Shown here: positions 37,398 to 49,077 of the stretch, piece after piece
How the letters are laid out: every line of letters starts with the position of its first letter
How positions within the stretch are numbered: the first letter of the stretch is position 1
Assembly (NCBI RefSeq): GCF_010015445.1
Contig: NC_053121.1
Span: 27,710,434-27,774,433 of the forward strand
Direction of reading: 5' to 3'
DNA from: Perca fluviatilis
Taxonomy: Eukaryota; Chordata; Actinopteri; Perciformes; Percidae
Length of the DNA stretch: 64,000 nt
Notes under the pieces: generated by a model
Told to the model about the DNA's origin: nothing
Seen by the model: the letters and a program-made list of their open reading frames with translations, nothing else
The model's database searches: none
Translations under genes and position numbers: made by a program

Positions 37398-37712
37398 AGC
37401 TGCAACTAATGCTTATTTTCATTATTGATTAATCTGTTGATTATTTGTGTCATTAATTCTCATTTAGTCTTTACACATGTTGAAAAATAGATGAAAGAAT
37501 GCCCATAACATGACCCCACAGCCTCAGGATGGTGTCTTTAAATGTCTTATTTTGTCAAAAAAATATTCAATCTACAACTATACAGTATAAAACAGCAGCA
37601 AATCCTCATATTTGAGGAGCTGGAACCTATGAATTTATGGTATTTTTGCTTGATAAATGAGATAAAGGATTAATAATGTATGGAAATTCTTAAGGACTAA
37701 TCAATCAATTGT
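37398..37712. mobile_element. GCTGCAACTAA-type MITE copy
   Basis: Starts GAGCTGCAACTAATGCTTAT, followed by TTTTCATTATTGATTAATC, and ends with GGACTAATCAATCAATT. It is the same family as 42611-42752 and 44602-44760, and probably the diverged stretch 39195-39450. Non-coding. Confidence 0.5.
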
Positions 37713-38141
37713 ATGGCACTGATGCTGGGTGAACATATAATGAAAAAAAGAGACACTTTTTGTGTTTGCAGTCAACATAAAGCTGAACTGGTTTGCTGTT
37801 CCTGGACAGGACGTCTCCCTCTGCTGGTGACAACCTGCCGTTATGGAAAGATGAGATGATCACTACATAATAGCCATGCCGGGAAAAGGTAAATTTTCTC
37901 CTTTTTTCTACCTACAATGACACAATTCCTTAATATCCCCAGACTCTTTGTCTGCTATCCTCCAGTTTAACACTGGGGTGAAATTCCCAAGACCTTTCCA
38001 GTAAAGAAATAAACTTTAATGGCATATTAGACTATTACGTTTGCCTCCACCCACCACCAGCTCCTCTTTTTTTCCTGCCCCTTCTTGTAACTTTAATCTG
38101 GTGTTTAAAACAGAAATCACGTCTGATGCAGCAACATGCCA

Positions 38142-38155
38142 GTTGCCGTGGTAAC
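38142..38155. promoter_or_regulatory. Second RFX X-box, identical to the RAB28 one
   Basis: GTTGCCGTGGTAAC, the same 14 bases as at 25111-25124, here in the NKX3-2/BOD1L1 intergenic DNA with no coding start nearby. It may be an enhancer site or chance. RFX binding is inferred from the motif only. Confidence 0.45.
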
Positions 38156-39194
38156 ATCTCAGTTTCCCCTCTCTCCTGGGTGTGTTTATGACAGTTCTTG
38201 GATTCTTTTTTCTTCTTGCGTGCTGGTATGAAGAAGGAGGCTCACAGCACGCCATACTGTACTACCCCCCCCCCTCCTTCTTCTTACTTGAGAATAGCTG
38301 CCAAATTGTATTCAGATGGAGCAATACATGAGAGGGCACTGCCAAGAGTCATTTGCAGTAAATGCTTCCAAAATGCCCTCTAGATTTCTCACCAAATATC
38401 AGATCAACCATGATAGCACCCTTAATCAACCTCAACATTGGAAAGTGGAAGGAAAGGGAAGGGGGGGTTACTACCAGCTTTAAGTATGCTTTTAGTTGCC
38501 TAAGTTACAATTGAACCCTCTTTCCCAAAGAAAAATTATCCTTGCATGCGATGGAGCACTAAATGGAAGAGCCCTTGGGACAGAACACTTAATACAGTAA
38601 ATGGAAGCAAGAGACAAGCAGAGAGAAGTTCCTGCGTCTCTTGGAAGCTATTCAAAACATCTCCGCAATGGTTGCATTACTGGAGACACAGGAGCAGAAA
38701 TGGGGGGATAGCCTGCTGTTACAGTCCAATTAATGTGTGTAGATAGTGCAGACGTGATTTATAGTTTATTTTTCGGCTCTGCTGTGCTGACAAACGAGCT
38801 TCCAGCCGCCTCTGGCACGCAACAGATAATGCATGCAGCTCAAGCACATCATGAAAGGCTTCTCAGGTCCTGAAGAGTCTCTGGCTGCTCAGGTCTCTGC
38901 AACCGGCTTCCTTTCTCCTCCGCTCACGCCTAAATAAAGACGTCCTTCAAAGTAGCGGACCCCTTTTAGTGGTTTCATGTCACATGTGAAATACCACTTT
39001 TGAACATGGGAGTTGATGTAGTTATGAAAACTTCAAGGATCATTTAGACATTCTTGAGATATTATGGGCCTTTTCTTTTGTTGAAGTGGGTGTCAAAGAC
39101 AGCTTACAGCTAACAGATTTACCTCTCTGACAGGTGGTTAGAGTTTAGAGTACAGAAGTGGGGCTGTTGTCTATTAATCTATGGGTTCTTTTTT

Positions 39195-39450
39195 GTAGAA
39201 GTCGATAATCATTTAGTCTTCATGAAATGCCAGAACATTCTTAAGATTGACCATCTTGGTTTTCAACATGACATATTTTAATATCTTTTGTCCGACCAAC
39301 AGTCCAAAACACAAAGATACATTTTGATGATATAAAACAGACAAAAGCGGAAACTCCCCACATGGGAGGCCTGTTCACTTGATAAATGATGTAAATGATT
39401 AATCAATTATCAAAATTGTTGGTGATTTGCTTTGTCTGTTGACTAATCGA
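39195..39450. mobile_element. Diverged GCTGCAACTAA-family MITE
   Basis: GTCGATAATCATTTAGTCTT and the later AATGATTAATCAATTATCAA and GACTAATCGATGAATC words match the interior and right end of the family at 37398-37712. It abuts the composite element that starts at 39459. Confidence 0.4.
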
Positions 39451-39824
39451 TGAATCCTTTAAACGTACAATATGTAACTTTCTGCCACTAGGGGTCTCTC
39501 AACCAAAAAAATGGATTGTAAACATGGACTTTTGATGACGTTGGGAAGTTGCGTGGAACTATGGGATATATAGTTTTTATTGTTAAACACCTTCGCTGGT
39601 TAGAATGCATCTGTTCACGGACGAGTTTACCCATTCAAGTTTATTCACGTTACGTTTAGTAACGTTTATTCATGTCATTCTAATAAAATAGCTGCATTTT
39701 CCCCCAACATTATTAAGTTTTTCTTGATTTGATCTGTATTGGTAGCTGACCAGTTAGCTAGTGAGCCAGCAAGCTAACATTAGCCAGCAGCTAAAACCAC
39801 AGTGACTATCACAATATAAACTTA

Positions 39825-40977
39825 GCACAAAAAGTAAGGAAATTTGTGTTTGGTAGATTATTTCTCTGTGGTAACAATGCTTTTTGGCAATAACTCTTAC
39901 CGCTGGGAAGCCTGTTTAGTTCCCTTTCAAATGGTGCCCCATTTGTAAGGAACATTTGTGGGATGAGCAGCAGCGCTGAGTATGTGGGTTGCGGCCATGA
40001 AAAATTTGCCAAATCTTCTCTGCCAATGCCAAACCGCTTATTCTGCCATTGAATCGTTTGGTGTTTTGTGGATTGGATGATTGAAGTTTGAAGAAACAAG
40101 ACATATTGGCAATTGAACAATTTATTCATTTCACAAACAGGAGCCTCAGTAGCGTGTGGAAGAACCATACACAGCCACAACAGCCTGGCACCTCCTCCTC
40201 ATGCTGGTCACACACTGCTGTGGGATGGCATCCCATTCTTCAACCAGCATTTGTCGCAAGTCAGCAAATGTGGTTGTGTTGGTCACTCTGGCACAAACAG
40301 CACGCCCAAGCTGATCCCACAAGTGCTCAATGGGGTTGAGGTCAGGGCTGCTGGCAGGCCATTCCATCCTCTCCTCTCCCACATTCTGGAGGTAGTCTCT
40401 GATAAACCCCGCCCTGTGGGGATGAGCGTCGTCATCTTGGAGGATAGAGTTCGTCCCAGACTGTGGAGATATGGGATTGCCACTGGTTGCAGAATCTCAT
40501 CTCTATATCTCTCTGCATTGAGATTGTCTCCAATAATGACATGCCTCGTTTTTCCAGTGAGGGAGATGCCGCCCCACACCATCACACTGCCTCCACCAAA
40601 AGGTGTTACTCTATCGGTGCAGCAATCAGCATAACGTTCTCTGCGTCTTCTCCACACTTTGACCCTATGATCCAACTGCCGTTGGCAGAATCTAGACTCA
40701 TCACTGAACATAACATTCCTGTGTCAAGTGACAACTGTCAATAGCAACAGCAAAATAACCTGTTGGGCAATGGCAGAGGAGATTTGACACATTTTTCATG
40801 GGCGCAACCCACATACTCAGTACTGCTGCTCATCCCACAAATGCATGTTCCTTCCAAATGGGGAACCATTTGAAAGGGAACTAAACAGGCTTTCCAACGG
40901 TATAAGACTTATTGCCAAAAAGCATTGTTACCACAGAGAAATAATCTACAAAACACAATTTTCCTTACTTTTTGTGC
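39825..40977 (-). mobile_element. Internally deleted Tc1-like transposon with about 210-bp inverted repeats
   Basis: The left repeat 39825-40030 and right repeat 40766-40977 are inverted copies starting GCACAAAAAGTAAGGA, with over 80% visible identity. TA dinucleotides flank both ends (39823-39824, 40978-40979), the Tc1/mariner target duplication. Only the C-terminal half of a transposase lies between them. The full length is 1153 bp against about 1.6 kb for an intact relative. It is inserted inside the element at 39459-42285. Confidence 0.88.
40146..40711 (-). pseudogene. Tc1-family transposase, 5'-deleted and frameshifted
   Basis: Encodes the catalytic part of a DD34E transposase. MFSDESRF holds the first Asp, GGGSVMVWGGISL is the family signature, QDDDAH holds the second Asp, and WPASSPDLNPIEHLWDQL holds the Glu. 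The tail is SMRRRCQAVVAVYG. The N-terminal DNA-binding half is missing. The frame shifts by one base near 40440-40470: the open frame reads LGRTLSS where the family reading GTNSILQDD continues in another frame. The protein is non-functional. Confidence 0.88.
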
Positions 40978-42610
40978 TATGGTTATTTCACATGTCAATG
41001 TCCCCTTTTGGATGGTTTCAACAACGGGCAGACGGGGTTTGTTGTAACGCTAGCTAGCTACTCAACGAGGCTGAGAGACAGGTGTGGGTGGGGATTGCCG
41101 GGGGAATCTCCAGCCAGGACGGCGAGGACGGTTGATGGCCAATGTGCAGCAGCAGAACATCTCTAAGCTGCCCGGAACAATCTCCCCCTTCAATTTTCTT
41201 AAATCTTAACTATTCCTTTTGGTGCTTAACCCACCTTTTGTCGGGTTAATTTAGCTAACTGTAAAGACAGATAAATGCTAAAGGGGGGAGAAATTCGTCA
41301 GGGAGGAGATTTTCGGCATGAACACCGGTAGCGCTAACGGAGACGTAGCTAACATTATGGATGGCTGCGGTTGTGACTCGGATCTGGATCTGGGTCTGAT
41401 ATGGGGTCTGTTTCCCGATGCTTCATTAAACTGCCGTTAGCGTCATAAGCACCCTGGCACCGGAGTTAAGTGCTGTATAGTACTTATAGTACTGTAGGAT
41501 TGCTGCAATGATAGTGGCTGGCTGTTTGCTGGCTATGGGCTAACGGTAACTGGCTATTGCTACATGTCCCGGCTGTGTTGTCAGCTCTCATCCCTAATGA
41601 AGTCTCTTTGCACCAGGGGAGTGAGGCAGACAGACCGGGGTGTGCTAGCTGGCTAAATTAGCATTAGATTAGTCGTCTATCTATACAGCTAACGTTAACA
41701 TTACTGGTGAACTCATTCGTGGGTTAGCCCAGCGCTGCTTTCATCCGTGGTGAAAACAATCATGCTACTAATAACTTTATGAGCGCGTTGGACGATGTTG
41801 TAACCCAATAATGTTATCCACCAAGCATTAGCATTAACGTTAGCTACTTGTCAACCAACACGTTGTAGCAGCTGGATCAATATTAATATGTATCAATAAA
41901 TAAGATCTCTGCTGTATTACTGTGTTGCAAAGTGGCATGTAATTAATCACAAAATGATGCCTTGTGGCAGAAAAAGCAGTATTACGGTTAGGAGTATTTC
42001 TTTTTCTGACATTGTACGATTTACAATTACACTCAAATGTATCATCTGGGTGCCGTGTTTTGACGGAAGTTACGAGTAACTAGAGGGTGAAAGGTTATAT
42101 GACGCCACTGACATGCGACTAAAGGAAACGTCCCGTGTCTGAAAATAAAATAACAGATTTCTCTGGGTTTGACATTTGGTGGAAACATTTGGGATAGTGT
42201 AACTACACAACTCAAAAAATATATAAAATAGGTATGGTCGTTTTTAGACATTTTAATGCAGAAATGTTACATATAGTACCTTTAAGGCTTCTGTATAGCG
42301 TTGAAGAGATTCATCCAACATACAGCTTTAAAAAGTAGAAGCAAATAAAAAGTTTCATTTTTAAAGCTAAGTGATTTCCTGAAACAGCTCTGGTTTTTAA
42401 TCAAACGTTACTCAAACATAAGTAAATAGTGCATTAATTGGGACTATTTTCCGCTGCAGATTGCTACACATTTTGGCACGGTGAATGCTTACAGCAGCGG
42501 ATGAGTTCAAAAAAGATGATGTCACATACAGTAATTGTCTTGCACTAGTTTAGCATTTTTATCAAAATCTTGTGGTGTTTGTCAATCAAATCTGATCAAC
42601 CCGCACAGTT

Positions 42611-42752
42611 CGGGCTGCAACTAACGATTAGTACTGTCATTTTTGATAGTCGTTATTTTTCTATATAGCCTAATGTCAGAAAATAGCTAGAAATGTCAGT
42701 TATAACTGACTGATACATTTTCTGTTCATCGACTATTAGTTGCAGCTCTACA
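42611..42752. mobile_element. GCTGCAACTAA-type MITE, compact copy
   Basis: The left end GGGCTGCAACTAACGATTA and the complement of the right end AGAGCTGCAACTAATAGTCG are inverted repeats. Length about 142 bp, no coding capacity. Confidence 0.65.
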
Positions 42753-43869
42753 CATAATCATATGATAACTAAGGCTGTTTTTTTTTCTCAACTTTAACTT
42801 TGATTGTTGCTTTAAATTATAAATATTGAACATTGTAGTGGGGCACTTAAGATTTTTAGGGGCTTTAAATTACCCAGTTTGGAAAACGTATCATCTACCC
42901 AGAAGGGAATTACTACAACTTCTTTTTTTGGTGTGTTGCATTTTCTTCTGAAGCAAACTACCACAATACAATAGGTTATTGTAATTGTAATTTTAAAAAG
43001 TAAATGGAAGTTAGCTCACATTCTAAACATTACAGCAGAAAGCTAGATATAAAATGCAACAGCCTACAAATTATGTATTTTGCATCGTAAAGCTAAAAAA
43101 GATGTTTCTTTAAAACTCTGTATTGCGAAAGACAAAACATAAGATGCTTTTTAAACTTCAAACAATGCTGACATACTGCAACCACATTTGACCCCAAAAT
43201 GTTGGTCAGTAAACAGGCATTTTAGAAATGATCCTGCACTCTGGTGTGTATTTGTTGCAGGCTCAGAGGCCAGCAGTCAATCCAAATCTCGTCTCAACTG
43301 CAGAACTATTTCAATACTGCAAAAGGAAAAAAAAAAAAAACACTTTTAAGACTCTAAGCCACCACCCCTCCCTGCTGCCTGCCGCTGGCTATTTCTATGA
43401 CTCTCGTATGAAACACTTCTGACGTTAAACACCTGTTAACTTTTATGTCTTGTGAGAGGAGTGGCTGAATGGGGGAGCATTATGTTCAGTGCTGGCCAAA
43501 TCCCCAGTAGAGGAAAGACCACTCCCAGTGCAGAGTGGAGGCAGCAGTGAGTGAGCCCCCTTATCCCTGCAGCCTGCGAGGATCCCCTCAGCAGTTACCT
43601 CTATTCCAGTTGACAGCTGTGTGAAACCACCATCTTTCCACAGCTCTCTGCTGGATAAACTGCAGCGCGCCTCCCCAGCAGACCTGCTTAAGAGGCAAAG
43701 TGAGGAGATGTGAGGAGGTTTGAGGCAGCTTATGTTGTTGGGGTCTTGTATCAGTCAGATGTTTTCCCTTCACATTTAGATGCTGAACGATGCCGGTGCA
43801 GTGTGTCCTGCCAGAATCCACATAACCTGCACCTCCCATTATGAAGAGTCCCAAAGTGGACTGTGATTT

Positions 43870-44290
43870 TGAGGTACTTGTACTTTACTTGAGTAATTCC
43901 ATTTTATGCTACTTTACACTTCTACTCCACTACATCTTGGAAGCAAATATTGTACTTTTTACTCCACTACATTTATCTGACAGCTTTAGTTACTTTGCAG
44001 ATTCAGATTATTAAGAAATATAATCAACTAATAAATGATGATACATTATTATAGATTAAGATACACAGCAGTATTTAAAATAATTCTAATTAGCTCCACC
44101 TTTACCATCTGCAACATTAAAGTGATGTACACATTAATGCATCAAATATTATAATCCAGTAATAAAATAGCCTATATATGATTCTGAAATGGGCCATTCT
44201 GCATAATGAGTTTTTTTGGTACTTTGAGTATATTTTGATACTAATACTTATGTACTCCTACATAAATATCTGAGCACCAGTCCGTTTATA
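43870..44290. repeat. Teleost dispersed repeat, TACTTTACTTGAGTAA family
   Basis: GTACTTTACTTGAGTAATTC, CTTCTACTCCACTACATCTT and TGTACTTTTTACTCCACTAC are hallmark words of this family, in the opposite orientation to the copy at 36720-37145. Confidence 0.6.
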
Positions 44291-44601
44291 GATCTCTATC
44301 AATACTAAGTTTACAACACGTATCTTTTCAAAATAGCTTTTACTAATACAATATACACTCTATTAGTGCATATAATACAGTGTAAATACAGTTGTTCAGC
44401 TGCACCATGAATCAGTGGGTAAAATGTTGAATCTCCATTTTTCAAAACAAATGCTGAACTCTTTTAAACCTTTTTTCATATTTTTTAAAACACCTTATCT
44501 CTTAATCCGTATGGATAATCTTAATGTCAATCTGCAGCTTTGATGGACTGACATGATAACCTTGTTCCTGCTAAAGAATGCTGGTTGTCATATGTAGGAC
44601 T

Positions 44602-44760
44602 GCAACTAATGATTATTTTCATTATCAATTATGTTCTCAATGTGTCTATGAAATGTAAAAAAAAAAAAAAAGGGGAACATTTTTATTGTGAAATGAATAA
44701 TCATTTCTGATAATGGTTGCTTATTAATTTTCTGTATATCCCTTAATGACTAATGGTTTT
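44602..44760. mobile_element. GCTGCAACTAA-type MITE, diverged copy
   Basis: Starts GGACTGCAACTAATGATTAT with TTTTCATTATCAATTATG and ends GACTAATGGTTTTAGCTC. It contains a poly-A run. Confidence 0.5.
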
Positions 44761-46321
44761 AGCTCAAGTAGTATGGTATGATTTGTATTTATGGTCATGT
44801 ATATTTCTTCTGTACATTGTTTTTATCCATTTTGAATAAAGATTGTATTTTATAAAAACTATTTTACAATATTTTTTGTACAGTTGATATCTAAGTAACA
44901 TGACTGATCCATGGACTGTACGAACCCCGTCAAGGGCAAGATAACTGAAAACATGCAAAAATATGTTCAGGTACAGTAGATTAAAATCACCTAAAAGCAG
45001 GTTAGCATTTGTCCAGATTTGTGCAGCAGCAGTTAAACATACATATATTTAGATTATTATGTGTTGCTGCTTTCTCTACCTTTCTAAAGGTCTTGCTGTG
45101 AGGTCCCTGCTGAGCTGAAAGCAGTCCTCCACCTCATACATAAAACATGCTGCCTATAAATCAGTCTAATGTGCATTAAACTGCTGATACTAAGCAGTAG
45201 AAACCTGCTTGGCAAATTCAAAAATCATTTTGGACTACAATGCAAACGACATAATAAAAATGACGTCTCAAGTCTCTCTAAATGGCATCAGTGAGTGAAA
45301 GGAGCGCTGTTTGTCTGCCAGACCTGGTGGCTAAATGAAAGTTGAACCAAACCTTTAAATGAAAGCTAATATTTTAGGGCTTGGATTGCAGCACCAGGAA
45401 ATACCTGGGAGAGGTACACCTTTAAGGAATCAAATTTAGCAATCCACAGGAATGGTTGGAAACTTTACCCAGAGAACTCTTTCCGTAACCTCTGTCTGTG
45501 CTTTTTGGATCCCGTAAGTTCGGGTGCAGCGATTAAAGCCTCCTAACGTGTTAATGATGGTGGAATATTTCATTCTGAGTTTGTCAGTTTTATCCCCCAT
45601 TAGCAGGCAGGAATGTCCTCTCCTCTTCTCCAGTCAGAGGTGATTGGTTAATGTCTTTGGCTATTTACACATTTACAGACAGCACATCCATCGAGGAGAT
45701 AACGTTTGAGACATAAGGGTGAATGAAATTAATACAAATCTGTATATTCTGCTCTGTGCACTATTTCATGTTTTCATAAACAAATATTTCAGATCCTCAG
45801 ATGTGCTACCGTTTGAATAACCGTAGCAACACAGTTTGGATTGTCTTTTTTTTTTTTTTTAGATAAGTGAACATCTATGCAATCTATAATTTTAGAATAT
45901 TCAAATAAAAATACACAAAATGTGTAAATGTTTTAAACATCAGATCAATGGATTTACCACCAGAGTCACTTAAAAAAAACAGACCAATTTGCTTTAATCT
46001 GCTTCCAATAGAAATTCAGATTTTTGACCACAAATAAGAACTTGAAGTGATTTATACTTGCTTGAAACAATAAAAAAAAGGAAGCAATATTCAGTATTTT
46101 TACATTTATAAAAAAGAAATGTATTTGCATTAACAGGTAGGCAAGATATCTAACACCATTATGTTGATATACAGTTAAAACAACACAAATAACTAGATTA
46201 CCTCCATTTAGACAGTAAGAAACAGTTCTTTTGTCTGCAACGGGCGTTGTTACACGTGTCATAAAGTAGATTCAGTTTATAGAGAAACTGTTCACGTGTT
46301 TTCCCAGTCTGTGACGAATCT

Positions 46322-46327
46322 TTTATT
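46322..46327 (-). terminator. Probable BOD1L1 polyadenylation signal
   Basis: TTTATT on the plus strand reads AATAAA on the minus strand, 580 bp after the BOD1L1 stop codon. It is the first canonical hexamer I saw downstream, but was not checked against transcripts. Confidence 0.4.
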
Positions 46328-46906
46328 TAAAACAAAAAAAGTCCCTTAACTTATGAATATTAAGAAAAAAAAACGTTAAAAACAAGAACTTCTCCTTTCA
46401 TTCACAGAATGAATATTGAAAAAATAAAATTCACAATGAAGGTGAAGAAGCTTCGCAGTGATTTCTCTGTACAAGTGTTTGGATTTACAGTCTCAGCAGG
46501 AACTGAGACACACTCTGGCCTCTAGTTTCAATTCACCCTCTGTATCTCAAAACACAACTCTGCTGCACGTTAGGCCTTTGATTGGGCTGAAATACTCTGC
46601 TTCACTGGGCATTACTGAATAAACGGAGGAATGATGAAGTCTGATCCAAACCATATGGGCGTAGTGCAGTAGAAGGTATTCTGGGGGGATTTCTACACAG
46701 ATCCTCAGGTTTATACCCCAACCATCAGATGAGAGAGGATAATACTCTCCAGAGCTTTTCAATACCTACAGTCAATGAAGCAGAAACAGCTTTACATGCT
46801 AACTTGACTGTAGAGGCTCTTTGACCCCCCGATAACAAAACTGACTTGAATATGGAGTGCAGCGAAAACGCTGCGGGGGCAAATCAGTCCACCGCTGTCT
46901 GAGGTT

Positions 46907-47499
46907 TTAGCGTTTGGCTCTCTTGGAAGGGGGCTCCTCTGATTTCTGTCCTCCCCGCATTCGCACCGCAGGGGGGCTGGCCTCCCGTTTACGGCCCCCC
47001 TTCGCTGCTGCTGCCTGGCCCCTCGCCCCGCTGCAGTAGTGAAACAAGAAACAAGTGTCAGTCCGTTTGTCTAATGGGTCACATTTAGGTGCTGTAAAAA
47101 TTTGTCTTTGTTAATTCCAAAGTTATTCATGAAAAGCGTTCCAATAACAAGTACTCCTTTACTACCTATAAGTGAACTTGGCACGTCCACTTTCCTTTTG
47201 AATAGAGAAGTGTGTGCACGAGACAGACTCCTAAAAGACCATTTAAGAATTGTAAAAAATGACCATTTCTAAAAAATAATCTCCTTGGAAACTACAAATT
47301 GTAAGAATTAGGAAACAAACATTTTATACACTTTAAACATTGCATTCTGTAGTAATGGCAGTGATTCAGCTGGTCTCTTCCCTTAAATATATAGGAACTA
47401 CAGTGGTGATACCCGACCCTCGGGTTCGGACAGATATTGATGATGTTCGGGTCGGGCTCGGTCACATCAGCGTGATAAGGCATTTGTTGTAAAATGGTG

Positions 47500-47584
<85 letters not shown>

Positions 47585-49077
47585 GCAGAAGAGAAATAGA
47601 GAAAGAGGAAGCAGACATGTAGATGCGACTGGAGCAGAGTTGGTGGATTAAGTTTTAAGTTTTGTACACAGTGTGTGCTGTGTCAGACTGAAAGCCAAGT
47701 TCATTCGTTTGCTCAACAGAAACGGGATTTTAACCCCGACGTTATTCATTTTATAACATCGGCCCTGGAGGTAACGAGTCTCCCTTTCTGACCACGGTGG
47801 AAACGAAGCAATCAGGAAAGGTTAACGCTTTGAACATTTTAAATTAAACAGCTTATAACGTGCACTTGTTGCCCCGCATGCGCTAATGCGCTCATCTGTT
47901 GACATTTCCGAATGCCTTCCTACAGTTGCTTAATAAAAGCAGTCTTTCCACACAAACAAACGTACATGTGTCATTAGTATGAGAAAAAAAAGAATTAGAT
48001 TTTAACTGTGTCTGGCTCGGGACGGGTTCGGTTACTGCCCTGTCGGACGCGGGCCGGGCTTGGACAGAAAAATGCGGCACGATCACCACTCTAATAGGAA
48101 CCAATATGTTTTGGGGAGATTTAGATTTAGAAAAATGGATATTCAACCATTTTTTAAAACCCATTTTGAAAAGTTGTATGTGATATTACATATCTTTTGT
48201 ATTTATGGTCATTCACATTGAACCTCATTTCTGTAATTCTGTAATTCCAGAAGTTTCAAAACAAACTGTTTAGACCATGCAAAAATCATTGCTTATTTTT
48301 ATTTTTGAAGTTGTTAACTCAAAAACATTTTTAAAAGGCCGGGAAAACTTTTGGTGAAAAGTTGTCTTTCACAGAGCAGCGGCCTCGCAGTCAGTTTTGG
48401 TCAGAATCCCCTTGAAGCTTGTTCTTTCTTCTGAACCTCAATGAGACAAACTCACCGTGTGCCAGCTGTGGTCTCCTCTTTACCGCTCTGCCGACTTGCC
48501 CGGGTGGAGGGTTTACTTGGCTTGTTTCTGAGAAGCAAAAACATATTTGAAACGACAGTTGATGCTTTAGTGCTATATCTCCCCCCCCCCCCCGCTTTAA
48601 TTGAATAGGATGTGGCAGTGATGATGCCTGTTGCGTGGCTCACTCGTCACCACACAGGCTGACACAGGGTCTGATAACTGTGACTGCACAGTGTCAAAAT
48701 AGGAGTCATTGTCTGGATTTATTTGCAGGTGTTTTGTGATCAACCATGTTTTTAAGATTTAGTTGGTCTCATTACATTTTAGTTACTTGCTTTTACTGCA
48801 GGTTTCTTACCAAATGAAGTTCCAGTAAAGTTTGAATTGTGGGTCCATAAATATGCGCAGTCCTGACGACAATTCCACCGGTATATTAGTATTATTGTTG
48901 TCATTTGTGTCCATGAGCTGTTAAATTACCTTTCAGCCTCCAGGCGAGCTGCTGACCGTGTGGTCGCTCTGGTTGCAGTTCCTTTTTCTCCCTCTTCTTT
49001 CTCACCATCACCATCGTCATCGTCATCATCCTCTTCATCATTCTGCTCACTTTCTTCTGCCTTTTTGTCCTTTTTAT
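46907..49077 (-). CDS. bod1l1: BOD1L1 exons 28-30: acidic run and conserved C-terminus
   Basis: Exon 28 (48930-49077) encodes an Asp/Glu run (EEDDDDDDGDGEKEEGEK) followed by TATRATTRSAARLEAE, which aligns with the mammalian GATTRSTTRSEAQR segment. Exon 29 is Ser/Arg-rich. Exon 30 (46907-47030) ends GGRKREASPPAVRMRGGQKS, then EEPPSKRAKR and a TAA stop. Intron 29 (47031-48455) contains a complete non-autonomous hAT element. The basic tail looks like a nuclear localisation signal. Confidence 0.93.

Larger units (their letters stand above)
32919..39458. other. NKX3-2 upstream intergenic region, part 1
   Basis: Presumed NKX3-2 5' UTR and promoter up to about 33.3 kb, then AT-rich DNA. It includes copies of two dispersed repeats (36720-37145, 37398-37710), a second RFX X-box (38142-38155) and a non-repetitive block near 38520-38950 that could be regulatory. 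No conserved protein-coding exon was seen. Confidence 0.55.
39459..42285. mobile_element. 2.8-kb element with inverted termini, interrupted by a Tc1 insertion
   Basis: The left terminus TTAAACGTACAATATGTAAC and the complement of the right terminus TTAAAGGTACTATATGTAAC match and stay similar into TTTCTGC. TTAA is present at both ends (39459-39462, 42282-42285), which allows a TTAA target duplication, but the class is not certain. Without the nested Tc1 (39825-40977) the element is about 1.67 kb. Its interior is rich in GCTAACGTTAGC words and has no coding frame I recognise. A related terminus starts at 60303. Confidence 0.6.
42286..46906. other. NKX3-2/BOD1L1 intergenic region, part 2, and BOD1L1 3' UTR
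   Basis: AT-rich DNA with two GCTGCAACTAA-type MITEs (42611-42752, 44602-44760), a dispersed repeat (43870-44290) and a poly-T run near 45847. A non-repetitive block at about 45480-45720 looks candidate-regulatory. The BOD1L1 3' UTR should occupy the last 0.6 kb or more. No other gene was seen. Confidence 0.55.

Noticed and set aside
40113..40634. 173-aa open frame on the plus strand
   Set aside because: Antisense of the Tc1 transposase remnant, whose minus-strand reading carries the recognisable DDE motifs.
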